Source: Mesocentrotus franciscanus (lineage: Eukaryota > Echinodermata > Echinoidea > Camarodonta > Strongylocentrotidae). Taken from it: DNA of 64,000 bases. Below the pieces are notes generated by a model, which saw only the letters and a program-made list of their open reading frames with translations, did no database searches and had not been told where the DNA came from. Both the position numbers and the translations under genes were made by a program. Shown piece by piece: positions 54,901 through 63,862 of this stretch. The first letter of the stretch is position 1, and each line of letters starts with the position of its first letter. The stretch covers positions 37,908,912 to 37,972,911 of the forward strand of contig CP137669.1 of assembly GCA_037976565.1 (NCBI GenBank). Reading direction: 5' to 3'.

Positions 54901-57900
54901 ACCTCATGACCCTAAAATCTAATCAGTTCATTGGCTCTGCAAGATGCATACATGTCCCGAGTTTGATAGTAATCAATCCGTCAGTATTGACAATGCGTTC
55001 ACAAGCTATTATTGCATACAAAATGAGCCCCATGACCTTTGACCTTTGACCCCAAAATCTAATCAGTTCATTGGCTCTGCAAGATACATACATGACCCAA
55101 GTTTGGCGCTACTCCATCTATCGGTTCTTGAGATAACGCGATCACGAGCTAATTTTTGCATACATAATAAGCCCTGTGACTTTGACCTTTGACCTCGTGA
55201 CCCCAAAATCTAATCAGTTCGTTGGCTCTGCAAGATACATACATGACCCAAGTTTGGCGGTAATCCATCAATCGGTTCTTGTGATAACGTGATCACGAGC
55301 TATTTTTGCATACATAATTGGCCCTGTGACCTTTGACCTCGTGACCCCCAAAATCTCATCAGTTCATTGGCTCTGCAAGATACATGCATGCCCCAAGTTT
55401 GGCGGTAATCCATCAATTGGTTCTTGTGATAACGGGATCACAAGCTATTTTTGCATACATAATGAGCCCTGTGACCTTTGACCTTTGACCTCGTGACCCC
55501 AAAATCTAATCAGTTCATTAGCTCTGCAAGATACATACATGACCCAAGTTTGGGGGTAATCCATCAACCGGTTCTTGAGATAACGCGATCACGAGTACGG
55601 GACGTACGTACGGACAACAAGAAAACATAATGCCTCCGGCTACTTTGTAGTGGAGGCATAATTATTACAGGAGAATAAATTAATATAATCAATTGAAGTG
55701 CCCCATTAGTCTCAAACTGCGCTTAACAGTATTTGCTCTTACATATTTTAGCTGTCTAATAATAATAAAGATGATGAAGAAGAAGAAGAAGAAGAAATAA
55801 TAATAAGAACAAAAATAATAATAACAACTAGAAATGCAATCGTGTCAGAACAATATGCGTGCAATGACGCCATGTTTTTACGTGTCAAACGAAAGAGCAT
55901 CTTTCGGACTAGTTATGCAGAGTATGAAATAGCATTTAATGTCATGCTTGACATATTTTAAAAATCCGGCTTCGAGATGCTCTGCATTGGGCCACTTGGA
56001 ATGTGCCTGTAAAATTTCAAGAAAAATAAAGATCGTTCTGGGGGCCAAAAGTGTGAACCCGATTTTCCCCATAGACAATGCGTGTAATGCGTGGGCGGAA
56101 AACGTACAGGATCTGTATTATGACCGGACTTAAATTCTTTTCTCTCTCTCTTTATGTCTCTTTATAGGCCGTATTTGGTATCATTGGAAAGAGAATTTCA
56201 TGGTTGTTATTGTAAACCACTCTCTTTTTTTCTATGATAATCCTATCGAAACACGGGATGTAAAATAGATTTATAGGACAAAATGGCGACTAAAATGTCA
56301 TGCTTGACCGATTTTAAAATCCGGCATCGAGAAGCCCTGCTTTCGGCAACCCAGAACACATTTGCAAAATTTCAAGGAAAAAAAGGACGGTAGGGGGGCG
56401 AAACCAGTCTGAAAAAATGATGTCATATAGCCGATACGTGTTATAACTTGGCGGAAACTCAGCAGAATTCGTATAGTGACCCTTGTTCAAACGCAATTTA
56501 CTCAAATATTTCTGTGATAACATATAACGTGTTTGGTATCATTCAAAAGGGCACTTCATTGCGGTCAGTTTGGCGCCATTGTCATCTGCGCGCAATGTAT
56601 TGCACGCATTAAACGCGCTATTACGTAATGCATAGTAAATTCATCATTTTTGGCGATAACTTTGCGCTGACGTCATCGAATTTTACCAAACTTGGCAGAC
56701 AGTTGTCACGTATATGGATACATATATCTGCCAAGTTTCATTAATGTAGGTATAAGGATCACCATTTTAGAGCAAGTTGAAGTTATTTCAGAATTTTCTT
56801 GAAAATGGCGAATTTGGAGGGCAATTTTCTCAAATTTGGTCAGTGTTAGGGTATATAATTTTGTATATGGCTGGAAAGGGCATATCTTCAAGTATCTAAA
56901 TCCAAAAAAGGGTACAGGTTTGCCAAGACACAATAGAGATACGGCCACAGAAAGAAAGCCAATTCTCAGAACTTTAGAGGGCGCTATTTATTTTTTGCAT
57001 AGCCATTGGAGCGTAAAATTTGGCATGGCTATGTGCAATTGTGAGATAAAGATACTGCGAGAAATTGAGAGGAAACAGAATTAGTATAAGAAAGTTATGG
57101 CAACTTTAGATTTTTAGGGGTCCATTTTTCAAGAATTTTAGAGATTTTTGATGGAGTCGGTTTTAGATTTGAATTTTGAGTACGAAGATGGCATTTTGAA
57201 GGTCAGGTTATGCATCGCAGATAAAAGAACATCTCTTAGACTATCTAAAGGAATTTGTTAGGAGTTTGTAGGATCTAGGATAGTGGAGATAGGAAGGAAG
57301 CTAGAAAGGCCTTAAAATGGACCAGAAACGGACAAAATGGCGCCTGGACGGTTATGCATGAGTGATTTCGAAAATCGAAGAATGTAGTGACCTTGATGAG
57401 ATGCTAGAGATTATGCCTACGAAATTTGAAAGGAAAAGGACATGATGAAAGTACCTAACTAGGAATAACAAACACTACGTGCAAAACGAATGCGATTTCC
57501 TGAAGATAAGGAAGATATTAAGGAAAACAAGAATATTAATGGGGCAGAATGTGAACGAAAACAAGGCAATGACGAAGGTGGTCATTGCAATAATAATAAC
57601 AATAATAACAACAATAATAATTTACATTTATAAAGTGCAGAAACTATGCAAATATATGCTACTGCGCTGCAAGAGCTCATGATGTGCTTAAATCTACAAC
57701 ATAAAGTTTAATAAAAAGATGTGCTTTTAATTAGTTTTGATTTAAAAGAACTTAACAATGGTGATTTTCCAAATTTCTAATGGTAATTAGTTATTCCACT
57801 ATTAGAGGCCTGCACATCCAACTGTCTGATCTCCCAAGCTACATGCAGATATGGATCATTTTGATTTAACCTGCATTTCCCATGGGTTTTGTTCAAAGTT

Positions 57901-58947
57901 CAAGACTTGAAAAGATGAACATTTTCAATCTGCATGAACTTTTGTTCCATTTAAAACATGGGTTTATTAATATTCTCTTTTTCTTGTCCAGGACATCCAT
58001 CTAATTGAATTAGAACTTGTCCACAAATGAAAAGTAGAGTGACATATATGTTGTGATGTCAATACATCTATCATTTTAGATGTACAAGTAGAACTAATTA
58101 TAGTACACTTCTCTATTGTATGAGAAAAACTGCACAGATATTAAACTGGGTAAAACTCAGGCCTGTCAAATACATCAAATGCTAATATATTATATAACCT
58201 GTAAAGGCATCATTTCAATTTGCAATCTATCATGTATCAAAACTTTACCTGAACAAGTGAAACGCTCTCGGTCTCGCCTGCATTACGCAATTCAATATGA
58301 TGAAATATTGAGGTAGGGACATTATTGATAGGCAGGGTGGCCCATTAGCAGGCCCCCCAAAATGAAATCCTTTGAATCTAATCAGCATTTTGAAGTGAAT
58401 ATTGACAAAGAATATGCAGACCTGAAATGACATTTGACCTTGACTTTGTCACCTAAAGACTAATCACATGATTGGTGATACTTGATAACCCTTACAGTGT
58501 ATGTTCAAGTTTCATGGAATAGGAATGTATACTTTCAAAATTACGATAAAAATTCAAGATCTTAACGTGATGCCACAACATAGTCTAAGTTTGATGACCG
58601 GAAATGACCTTTGACCTTGACTTAGTGACCTCAAATTCTACTCACATGATTGGGGATACTTGATAACCCTTTAGTCTAAGTTTCATTGAATAATAACTTA
58701 TACTTTCAAATTATATTAAAATTCAAAAACTTAACCTCAGGTTAAGTTTTTGATGATGATGCCACAACATGGTCTAAGTTTGTTGACCTTAAATGACCTT
58801 TGACCTTGACTTTGTGACCTGAAATTCTCCTCACATGATTGGGGATACTTGATAACCCTTTGGTCCAAGTTTCATTGAATAAGAACTTATACTTTCAAAA
58901 TTATATTAAAAATTCAAAAACTTAACCTTGGTTAAGTTTTTGATGTT

Positions 58948-58992
<45 letters not shown>

Positions 58993-61215
58993 GCCGCCAC
59001 CGGAAAAGCGGCGCCTATGTCTCGCTTTTTGCTACGCAGGCGAGACAAAAATGACCAACAAGTGAAACGCTCTCGCGGTCTCGCCTGCATTACGCAATTC
59101 GATATGATGAAAAATTGAGGTTGGGACATTATTTTTATAGGCAGGGTGGCCCATTTGCAGACCCCCGAAAATGAAATCCTCTGAATATAATAAGCATTTT
59201 GAAGTACATGTGGCTATTTTTAGCTAGACTAGCTCTGATCTGCAGCAGTGCATACCAAAACCACAAGTTGGTCCATACATTGGCACACTGAGTGTGTGTC
59301 ACTGAGTGTGTGTCCTGATAAATTTCTAAAATACAAACTTTAATTTATACACAGAGGCTCTTTTAATGGACTGTTTCAGATTTTTTTTCCTTCTTCCCTA
59401 TGTCCAATATACTAATTTAATCTATTCATTAAGATGTAAACAGGATCTAACTCTCTCTCTCTCACTCACTATCTGTCTCAATCTCTCAGTTTTGTTACAG
59501 TACCTCTATTCCTAATACAGTCAAACCTGTCTATAGCGACCACCCAAGTGAAACACAAAAAGTGGTCTTTGTAGACAGGTGGTCTTTGTAGACAGGTTCC
59601 TTTAGTACATGTTTCAATGAGAAACCATTTTCAAGGGAAACAAAAAATGTGGTCTTTGTAGACAGGTGGTCACTAAAGCAGGTTTGACTGTACATGCAGT
59701 CATAATTATTATGAGATATACTCCAATATATATTATCGAAACATCAATATTGTCACCTAGCTGTAACTGATCATGTACATACTAGGCCTGGGATCGAATA
59801 CTAAAATTACTATTAGAATATTCATGGGAAAGTACTCGAATGATTCAAATATTTACTTTCATGAAATATGAACAAATTTATTTATTAATTCTCATATTAA
59901 ATTTTGAGAACATAATCCAAGTCTACTGACCTAAAATGACCTTTGACCTTGACTTTGTGACCTGGAATTTGTGTCACATGATTTGTGATACTTGATAGCC
60001 CTTGGGTACAAGTTTCATGGAATTTGAACAAACACTTTTGAAATTATGCTAAAATTTCAAAATCTTGATGTTGATGCCACAACAAAGTCTAAGTTTCCAG
60101 ACCTGAAATGACATTTGACCTTTACTTTGTCACCTAAAAGACTAATAACATGATTGGTGATACTTGATAACCCTTATGTTCAAGTTTCATGGAATAGGAA
60201 TGTATACTTTCAAAATTATGATAATTAAAAAATCTTAGCCTGATGCCACAACATAGTTAAGTTTGTTGACCTGAAATGACCTTTGACCTTGACCTAGTGG
60301 GCTGAAATTCTACTCACATGATTGGGGATACTTGATAACCCTTTAGTCTAAGTTTCATTGAATAAGAACTTATACTTTCAAAATTATATTACAAATTCAA
60401 AAACTTAACCTCAGGTTAAGTTTTTGATGATGATGCCACAACATAGTCTAAGTTTGTTGACCTGAAATGACCTTTGACCTTGACTTTGTGACCTGAAATT
60501 CTCCTCACATGATTGGGGATACTTGATAACCCTTTAGTCCAAGTTTCATTTAATAGGACCTTATACTTTCAAAATTATATTAACAATTCAAAAACTTAAC
60601 CTAAGGTTAAGTTTTGATGTTGACGCCGCCGCCGCCGCCGCCGCCACTGGAAAAGCGGCGCCTATGTCACGCTTTTTGCTACGCAGGCGAGACAAAAATG
60701 ATTATTTGTGCAAAGTGGCTATGCTTGTTAGTTGCCATGTTTTGCATCTCTGGACTGCCAAATATATTGGTGTATAATGTTTCCTAGATATTGTGCAAAT
60801 GTGACAATCTGGTCGACTAAAGCTGTCGATTGCTTTTTTTTAAGTGAACCAAAGTTGGAAAAGTTGAAAAGGCAGCAAAGATATTCAAAGACTTCTTACC
60901 CTTCATCATGCTCTTCTTCTTCTTCCCCTTCTCCTTCATCATGACCCTCTTCCTCTTCATGGTCCTCTTCTTCTTCATCATGGTCTTCTTCTTCATCATC
61001 ATCATGGTCTTCCTCTTCTTCTTCATCATGGTCTTCCTCTTCTTCATCATCATGGTCTTCCTCTTCTTCTTCATCATGGTCTTCCTCTTCTTCATCATCA
61101 TGGTCTTCTTCTTCTTCATCATGACTCTCCCCTCCATGGCCTCCTCCCTCATGTTCGTGTTGTAGTTCTTCCATGGCAAACGAGTACACACTGTTTGCAA
61201 GAATTTCACCCTGAT
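45157..61215 (-). CDS. CatSper auxiliary subunit, beta/delta/epsilon family (3' part)
   Basis: CatSper auxiliary subunits are sperm-flagellum membrane proteins with a large ectodomain and one transmembrane helix. They surround the CatSper calcium channel that controls chemotaxis and motility. Ten exons on the minus strand join in phase and give 577 residues plus stop: 54063-54312, 53486-53626, 52716-52937, 51971-52108, 50254-50404, 49918-50077, 49145-49433, 47498-47696, 45864-45938 and 45157-45266. The C-terminal ectodomain has the family pattern GCPPGRKL, YDCPI, PCLHYHD, FKVVDFTTGE, GLYTLTVLGG, WICTGGSPCSDV, SNHGVDTDSTYC and HVHGM. This fits the delta/epsilon branch slightly better than beta, but I cannot separate them by eye. 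An acidic exon at 60900-61215 may be the next exon upstream. The 5' part lies beyond the retroelement and the window edge. Confidence 0.82.
46328..47278. mobile_element. Non-autonomous DNA transposon with terminal and internal inverted repeats
   Basis: The ends are about 20-bp inverted repeats: TTAAAGTGGAGGTTCATTGA at the left and its near-complement ending 47278. A second inverted pair lies inside (about 46525-46580 with 47045-47100, sharing CAGACAACGTCCTAAAAC). No coding frame is present. It sits in the intron 45939-47497 of the CatSper gene. Confidence 0.6.
47498..47696 (-). CDS. CatSper subunit transmembrane exon
   Basis: Starts at a CTTGCAG acceptor and encodes one hydrophobic helix (LSFVVTILVVCLFVVCNF) followed by a positive stop-transfer stretch (KERRLWNCLKASCTRRDRTR), then an acidic juxtamembrane segment (SSDSSEEIELEV). 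This gives the single-pass, outside-to-inside topology expected of CatSper beta/delta/epsilon subunits. Ends in phase 1 before GTGAGT. Confidence 0.8.
48235..49057. mobile_element. Dispersed repeat family A, copy 1 (GTCTCGCCTGC ends)
   Basis: About 820 bp, with GTGAAACGCTCTC...CTTGCCTGC at the left and GCAGGCGAGACAAAAA at the right, so the subterminal motifs are inverted. Inside are three diverged tandem units of about 190 bp, each with TGACCTTTGACCTTGAC or a near variant. The right part holds a GCC/GTC-rich trinucleotide stretch. No protein is encoded. Two more copies lie at 58253-59052 and 59056-60700. Confidence 0.65.
49145..50404 (-). CDS. CatSper subunit conserved C-terminal ectodomain exons (3 exons)
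   Basis: Exons 50254-50404, 49918-50077 and 49145-49433 (exit phases 1, 2, 0). They encode the diagnostic family domain: DIMLGCPPGRKLVFD, CPIKTENRPCLHYHD, FRPMFKVVDFTTGE, YTLTVLGGSHSSEED, YNNLD, ARIWQPV, IKWICTGGSPCSDVPP, EYYFLIEMSNHGVD, YCHYDLQFIVHVHG. Cysteines in GCPPG, DCPI, PCLHY, ICTGGSPC and YCHY match conserved disulphide positions as I recall them. The domain is extracellular, membrane-proximal. Confidence 0.85.
51052..51125. repeat. CAGTCAAACCTG MITE, half copy
   Basis: Carries the left end and the adjacent GACCACCCAAGGGAAACACA block, then breaks off. It lies in a CatSper gene intron. Confidence 0.55.
51322..51608. mobile_element. Foldback element with 62-bp arms
   Basis: Arm 51322-51383 and arm 51547-51608 are reverse complements over about 62 bp with about three mismatches, separated by about 163 bp of more GC-rich sequence. 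It lies in a CatSper intron, next to a fragment of the CAGTCAAACCTG MITE (51052 to about 51125). Confidence 0.7.
51971..52937 (-). CDS. CatSper subunit ectodomain exons (2 exons)
   Basis: Exons 52716-52937 and 51971-52108, both in phase 0. They encode PFGNTPENTKTLPSTIYLDK, EVFEFAISLELGLTHSNVEI and VTLSDKGALELQAGPGVDLY, then SCFIKEGDIFKPE. The alternating beta-strand pattern resembles an Ig-like/beta-sandwich layer of the ectodomain. The donor of 52716 is GTACTT, weaker than the others. Confidence 0.72.
53486..54312 (-). CDS. CatSper subunit ectodomain exons (2 exons)
   Basis: Exons 54063-54312 and 53486-53626. They encode SVSPLLDYECPYSQVNFENL, SAPQLAESDKHTEKSLMIYQ, EEDLQTIRDNVRNLTIPYKT-like text, then EIAEVTHNPFRKWYGETDTL and a Tyr-rich stretch. 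NLT is a potential N-glycosylation site. HNPFRKWY resembles the NPF-x-W motif of CatSper ectodomains as I recall it. Donor choice in the first exon is between GTAAGA (inside) and GTGAGA at 54062; the second keeps phase 0 and is preferred. The acceptor accepts a phase-2 exon from upstream. Confidence 0.7.
54757..55661. mobile_element. Dispersed repeat family B (ATGCCTCC...GGAGGCAT ends)
   Basis: Bounded by ATGCCTCC at the left and GGAGGCAT at the right. It contains five tandem units of about 145 bp; the shared AAAATCTAATCAG-like word starts at about 54914, 55054, 55205, 55350 and 55501. Each unit has GACCTTTGACC-type words, a conserved ATCAGTTCATTGGCTCTGCA block and GCATACATAATGAGCC. No protein is encoded. 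Confidence 0.65.
55850..56520. repeat. Two diverged direct copies of a dispersed repeat
   Basis: The blocks at about 55850-56130 and 56280-56520 share GTCATGCTTGAC, TTTTAAAATCCGGC, AAAATTTCAAG and a GGCGGAAA-AC-CAG pattern. They are diverged copies in direct orientation, followed to about 57450 by related sequence. No coding capacity was recognised. Confidence 0.5.
58253..59052. mobile_element. Dispersed repeat family A, copy 2
   Basis: The same layout as copy 1 at 48235: GTGAAACGCTCTCGGTCTCGCC left end, tandem internal units with TGACCTTTGACCTTGAC, a pure (GCC)n run at about 58947-58985, and a right end GCAGGCGAGACAAAAA. It abuts copy 3. Confidence 0.65.
59056..60700. mobile_element. Dispersed repeat family A, copy 3, interrupted
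   Basis: Begins with the family A left end at about 59056, is interrupted from about 59215 to 59930, then resumes and finishes with the right end at about 60700. The interruption holds a MITE (59517-59692) and AT-rich sequence. Internal units again carry TGACCTTTGACC words; a short (GCC)n run precedes the right end. Confidence 0.6.
59517..59692. mobile_element. CAGTCAAACCTG MITE, complete copy 2
   Basis: The same inverted ends as copy 1 and the same tandem TCTTTGTAGACAGGTGG words in opposite orientation. About 176 bp. It is inserted in family A copy 3. Confidence 0.75.
60900..61215 (-). CDS. His/Asp/Glu-rich exon, possibly of the CatSper subunit
   Basis: On the minus strand, acceptor GAGAATAG is followed by an open frame (QGEILANSVYSFAMEELQHE), then about 75 residues built from DHDEEEEE/DHDDEEEE repeats, and donor GTAAGA after EHDEG. 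The exon exits in phase 2, exactly the phase needed by the next recognised exon at 54312. At DNA level the repeat is a trinucleotide minisatellite of GAA/GAT/CAT codons. The first 20 residues are not low complexity, which supports a real exon. Attachment to the CatSper gene is inferred from phase and strand only. Confidence 0.5.
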
Positions 61216-61350
61216 CTATTCTCCTTCTTCTTAGTTTTGTCTGGTTTGAGCTTCCATATGCAATGAACTATGAATATGAAATAAAGGCACCAAAAAAAAA
61301 ATATATATATATGAGTACAGTGGGTAAATGGAGTATATTAGTATATATAA

Positions 61351-62706
61351 CTTATCGCGGAAGAGGTTTACGGTACACCATGTATAAAGACAGTAGTCAA
61401 CCTCAGTCAGCACAGACTCACCCAAGCCAAACACCAGGTTCTATCCCTAGGACTCAACTTCGCCATAGCTCCCAAGAAGATACCGTTCTCCGACATCGTG
61501 CAACAAGTAGAACCCAAGCTCCGTTTCCTCTCCAAAGCTGCTGCCAACGACATCCGACTCAAAATTACCAACGCTCTCGCCGAAGCTAAACCACCTAAAC
61601 CCAACCTATCTAAAGAAGAACGATCTGCTATTCAAGACCTCCGCAAGAACCAATCCATCCACATCCTACAAGCAGACAAGGGAAACGCCACCGTCGTCAT
61701 GGACCAAGATGCATACGAAGATAAGATCTGCGACCTACTCAAAGATAAGGAAACCTACTCCAAACTCAAGAGGGACCCAACCCTGGCCAACGAAAGGAAG
61801 ATCAACCAACAACTTTTGACCCTACACAGATCCGAAGCACTACCCAAGGCACTTTACTTCCAACTCAGATCTTCGTCAGCTAAGTCACCCATCCTCTTCG
61901 GACAACCCAAGATCCACAAGCCGCTCATCCCTCTCCGCCCTATCATCTCTACCCGAGGATCATCCTGCTACAACACTGCACGTCATCTCGCCAACATTCT
62001 ACAACCACTCGTAGGCCAAACCCAGCACCACGTCACCAACTCCAAGCACTTCATTGACATCCTTTCCAAAACCAAGATCCAGCCATCCGACACACTCGTC
62101 AGCTTCGATGTCACCTCTCTATTCACCAGCGTTCCTGTAGACCAAACATGCGACATCATCAAACAACGCCTCATCTCAGACCCAGACCTCGAATCTAGGA
62201 CCAAGCTCACACCTGACCAGATCCACGACCTCCTTCTCACCTGCCTCCACTCCAACTCTTTCAAGTGGCGCAGCAACTTCTACAAACAACTTCAAGGAGC
62301 AGCCATGGGATCTCCACTCTCACCAATCATCGCCAACATCTTCATGGAACACCTCGAGCACCAAGCACTCAAGTCCGCCGACAAGTCTCCCTCACTCTGG
62401 CTACGCTACGTCGACGACACTTTCGTCATCTGGCCACACAGCACACCAGACCTCCACCAGTTCCTCGACCACATCAACAACCAACATCCCAGCATTAAGT
62501 TCACCATGGAGACCCAACACGACGACTCAATCCCTTTCCTAGATGTACTCATCACCAAGACACCATCAGGATTCCCCGCGCACCAAGTATACCGGAAACC
62601 AACCCACACAGACCGCTACCTCAACTTCCGTTCTCACCACCATCCATCAGTCCACCAATCAGTCTCCAACTCACTCATCAGACGAGCCCACCAATTAACT
62701 CAGTGA
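61351..62706 (+). CDS. PLE reverse transcriptase
   Basis: A frame of 452 codons including the TGA at 62704, with no in-frame ATG at the start. It contains the PLE N-terminal block VVNLSQHRLT...LSLGLNFAIAPKKIP, ILQADKGNATVVMD, GQPKIHKPLIPLRPIIS, motif A SFDVTSLFTSVPV (catalytic Asp codon 62107-62109), motif B GAAMGSPLSPIIANIFME, motif C RYVDDTFVIW (YVDD codons 62407-62418) and IPFLDVLI. The YVDD and motif-A acidic residues are present, so the RT core looks intact. In Penelope elements this enzyme is thought to prime on DNA ends made by the endonuclease. Confidence 0.92.
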   Translation, partial: LIAEEVYGTPCIKTVVNLSQHRLTQAKHQVLSLGLNFAIAPKKIPFSDIVQQVEPKLRFLSKAAANDIRLKITNALAEAKPPKPNLSKEERSAIQDLRKNQSIHILQADKGNATVVMDQDAYEDKICDLLKDKETYSKLKRDPTLANERKINQQLLTLHRSEALPKALYFQLRSSSAKSPILFGQPKIHKPLIPLRPIISTRGSSCYNTARHLANILQPLVGQTQHHVTNSKHFIDILSKTKIQPSDTLVSFDVTSLFTSVPVDQTCDIIKQRLISDPDLESRTKLTPDQIHDLLLTCLHSNSFKWRSNFYKQLQGAAMGSPLSPIIANIFMEHLEHQALKSADKSPSLWLRYVDDTFVIWPHSTPDLHQFLDHINNQHPSIKFTMETQHDDSIPFLDVLITKTPSGFPAHQVYRKPTHTDRYLNFRSHHHPSVHQSVSNSLIRRAHQLTQ

Positions 62707-63595
62707 CAAAGCACATCTCCAGCAAGAACTCAAGCACATCACGCACACACTCACTTCCATCAACCAGTACCCAAGAAGGAAAATCAACCCCCGAACTTCC
62801 TACCACAAAACCAGCAACATCACCACCGGAACCCAACCTGATACCAAGCCTACCGCCACCGTCGTACTTCCCTACATCGGCAAGACATCACACCGACTAC
62901 AACGCATCCTCCGCTCAGCCAACATCCTCGTCAGACACCAATCCAACCACAAGCTTCACTCCACTCTTCACTCTCACAAGGACAAGCACCCATCCAACAA
63001 ACAACCAGGCGTCTACAAGATTCCCTGCGACTGCGGCAAAGTCTACATTGGAGAAACTGGCCGCGATTTCGACACCCGACTGAAAGAACACAAGACCCAC
63101 CACCGACGCAGCGACTGGGACAAGTCAGCCATCGTCAAGCACGCACAACAAGAGCTCCACCGCATTCACTGGGATAAAAGTCACCTCATCACCACCATCC
63201 GACATTGGAACACCCGAAGGGTCCGAGAAGCCATCGAGATCCACCAACACAACACCGTACCCCAAGACCCAGGCCTTCACATCAACAGCATCTGGCACCC
63301 AATCCTCCACCACCACTCTACTTCCGACCAATCTTCAACCAACTCCACAACCAGCACGCCAACCACCAACACTTCACCAATCCATCCATCCGTCAGCCCA
63401 GACACCACCTGTAACCACCCAACCACACCTACTCAACCAAGTACTACACGTTCTCTACTAGCCACTTCACCCACACAAGCACCGCCCACGCCCACACCTC
63501 GCTACAACCTACGCCGACGTCACCAAGCTACCCACCTGATCCCGAGACCTGCCCGCCGAAACCGCCGACCAACATACACAGAGCGACACCACTAA
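62699..63595 (+). CDS. PLE GIY-YIG endonuclease domain, in another frame
   Basis: A frame open from 62699 to TAA 63593-63595, in a different frame from the RT. It begins SDKAHLQQELKHITHTLTSI, the usual connector region of PLEs, then VVLPYIGKTSHRLQRIL. The nuclease follows from 63008: GVYKIPCDCGKVYIGETGR, then RLKEHKTHH and EAIEIHQH. GVY plus YIG and the following Arg give the expected nuclease core, with the C-x-C pair. The tail is Thr/Pro-rich, then Arg-rich. In known PLEs RT and endonuclease are one polyprotein, so a one-base shift near 62696-62706 separates them here. Confidence 0.88.
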   Translation, partial: LSDKAHLQQELKHITHTLTSINQYPRRKINPRTSYHKTSNITTGTQPDTKPTATVVLPYIGKTSHRLQRILRSANILVRHQSNHKLHSTLHSHKDKHPSNKQPGVYKIPCDCGKVYIGETGRDFDTRLKEHKTHHRRSDWDKSAIVKHAQQELHRIHWDKSHLITTIRHWNTRRVREAIEIHQHNTVPQDPGLHINSIWHPILHHHSTSDQSSTNSTTSTPTTNTSPIHPSVSPDTTCNHPTTPTQPSTTRSLLATSPTQAPPTPTPRYNLRRRHQATHLIPRPARRNRRPTYTERHH

Positions 63596-63823
63596 TAGCC
63601 GTCCTCACCGCCGATCGATACACCCACTCAAACCGACACACCGCCCGCTACTCCGCCGACACCAACCACACGACGTCCGCATAGCCGCCGCCCACTCGTT
63701 TCCCGCCAATTCACGCAACTGAGCGCCACCACCGTCAGCTTCCTGCCGAACCCGCCGGCCCAATGCTTTCCTCCAAGTCCGCACTCACGCCATAAGGACC
63801 GCCGCACGCCTAGCGAACACTCA

Positions 63824-63862
63824 CTCCTGAAGACGGACAGTCAACCTGTCCGAAACGTCGAG
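63824..63862 (+). ncRNA. Hammerhead-ribozyme-like motif in the PLE (candidate)
   Basis: The strand contains CTC-CTGAAGA (the CUGANGA core), then a hairpin of at least 6 bp (GGACAG 63835-63840 with CTGTCC 63846-63851, 5-nt loop), then GAAAC and GTC followed by GAG. GAG can pair with the 5' CTC as helix I, and the self-complementary ACGT could form a minimal helix III between two molecules. One extra C (63834) sits between the core and helix II. Hammerhead motifs are documented in Penelope-like elements; this copy may be degenerate. Confidence 0.45.

Larger units (their letters stand above)
54313..60899 (-). other. Repeat-filled intron or intergenic stretch
   Basis: No exon was recognised in 6.6 kb on either strand. 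It contains repeat family B (54757-55661), two diverged copies of another repeat (about 55850-56130 and 56280-56520), AT/trinucleotide runs, repeat family A copies (58253-59052 and 59056-60700) and a CAGTCAAACCTG MITE (59517-59692). Confidence 0.55.

Noticed and set aside
54900..55620. CRISPR-like or satellite array
   Set aside because: The units of about 145 bp are diverged along their whole length and lie inside a transposon-like repeat with inverted ends.
58932..59129. Ala-rich minus-strand frame
   Set aside because: It is the translation of the (GCC)n run in repeat family A.
62265..63103. Other frames over the PLE on both strands
   Set aside because: They are shadows of the GC-rich RT and endonuclease frames and carry no recognised motif.
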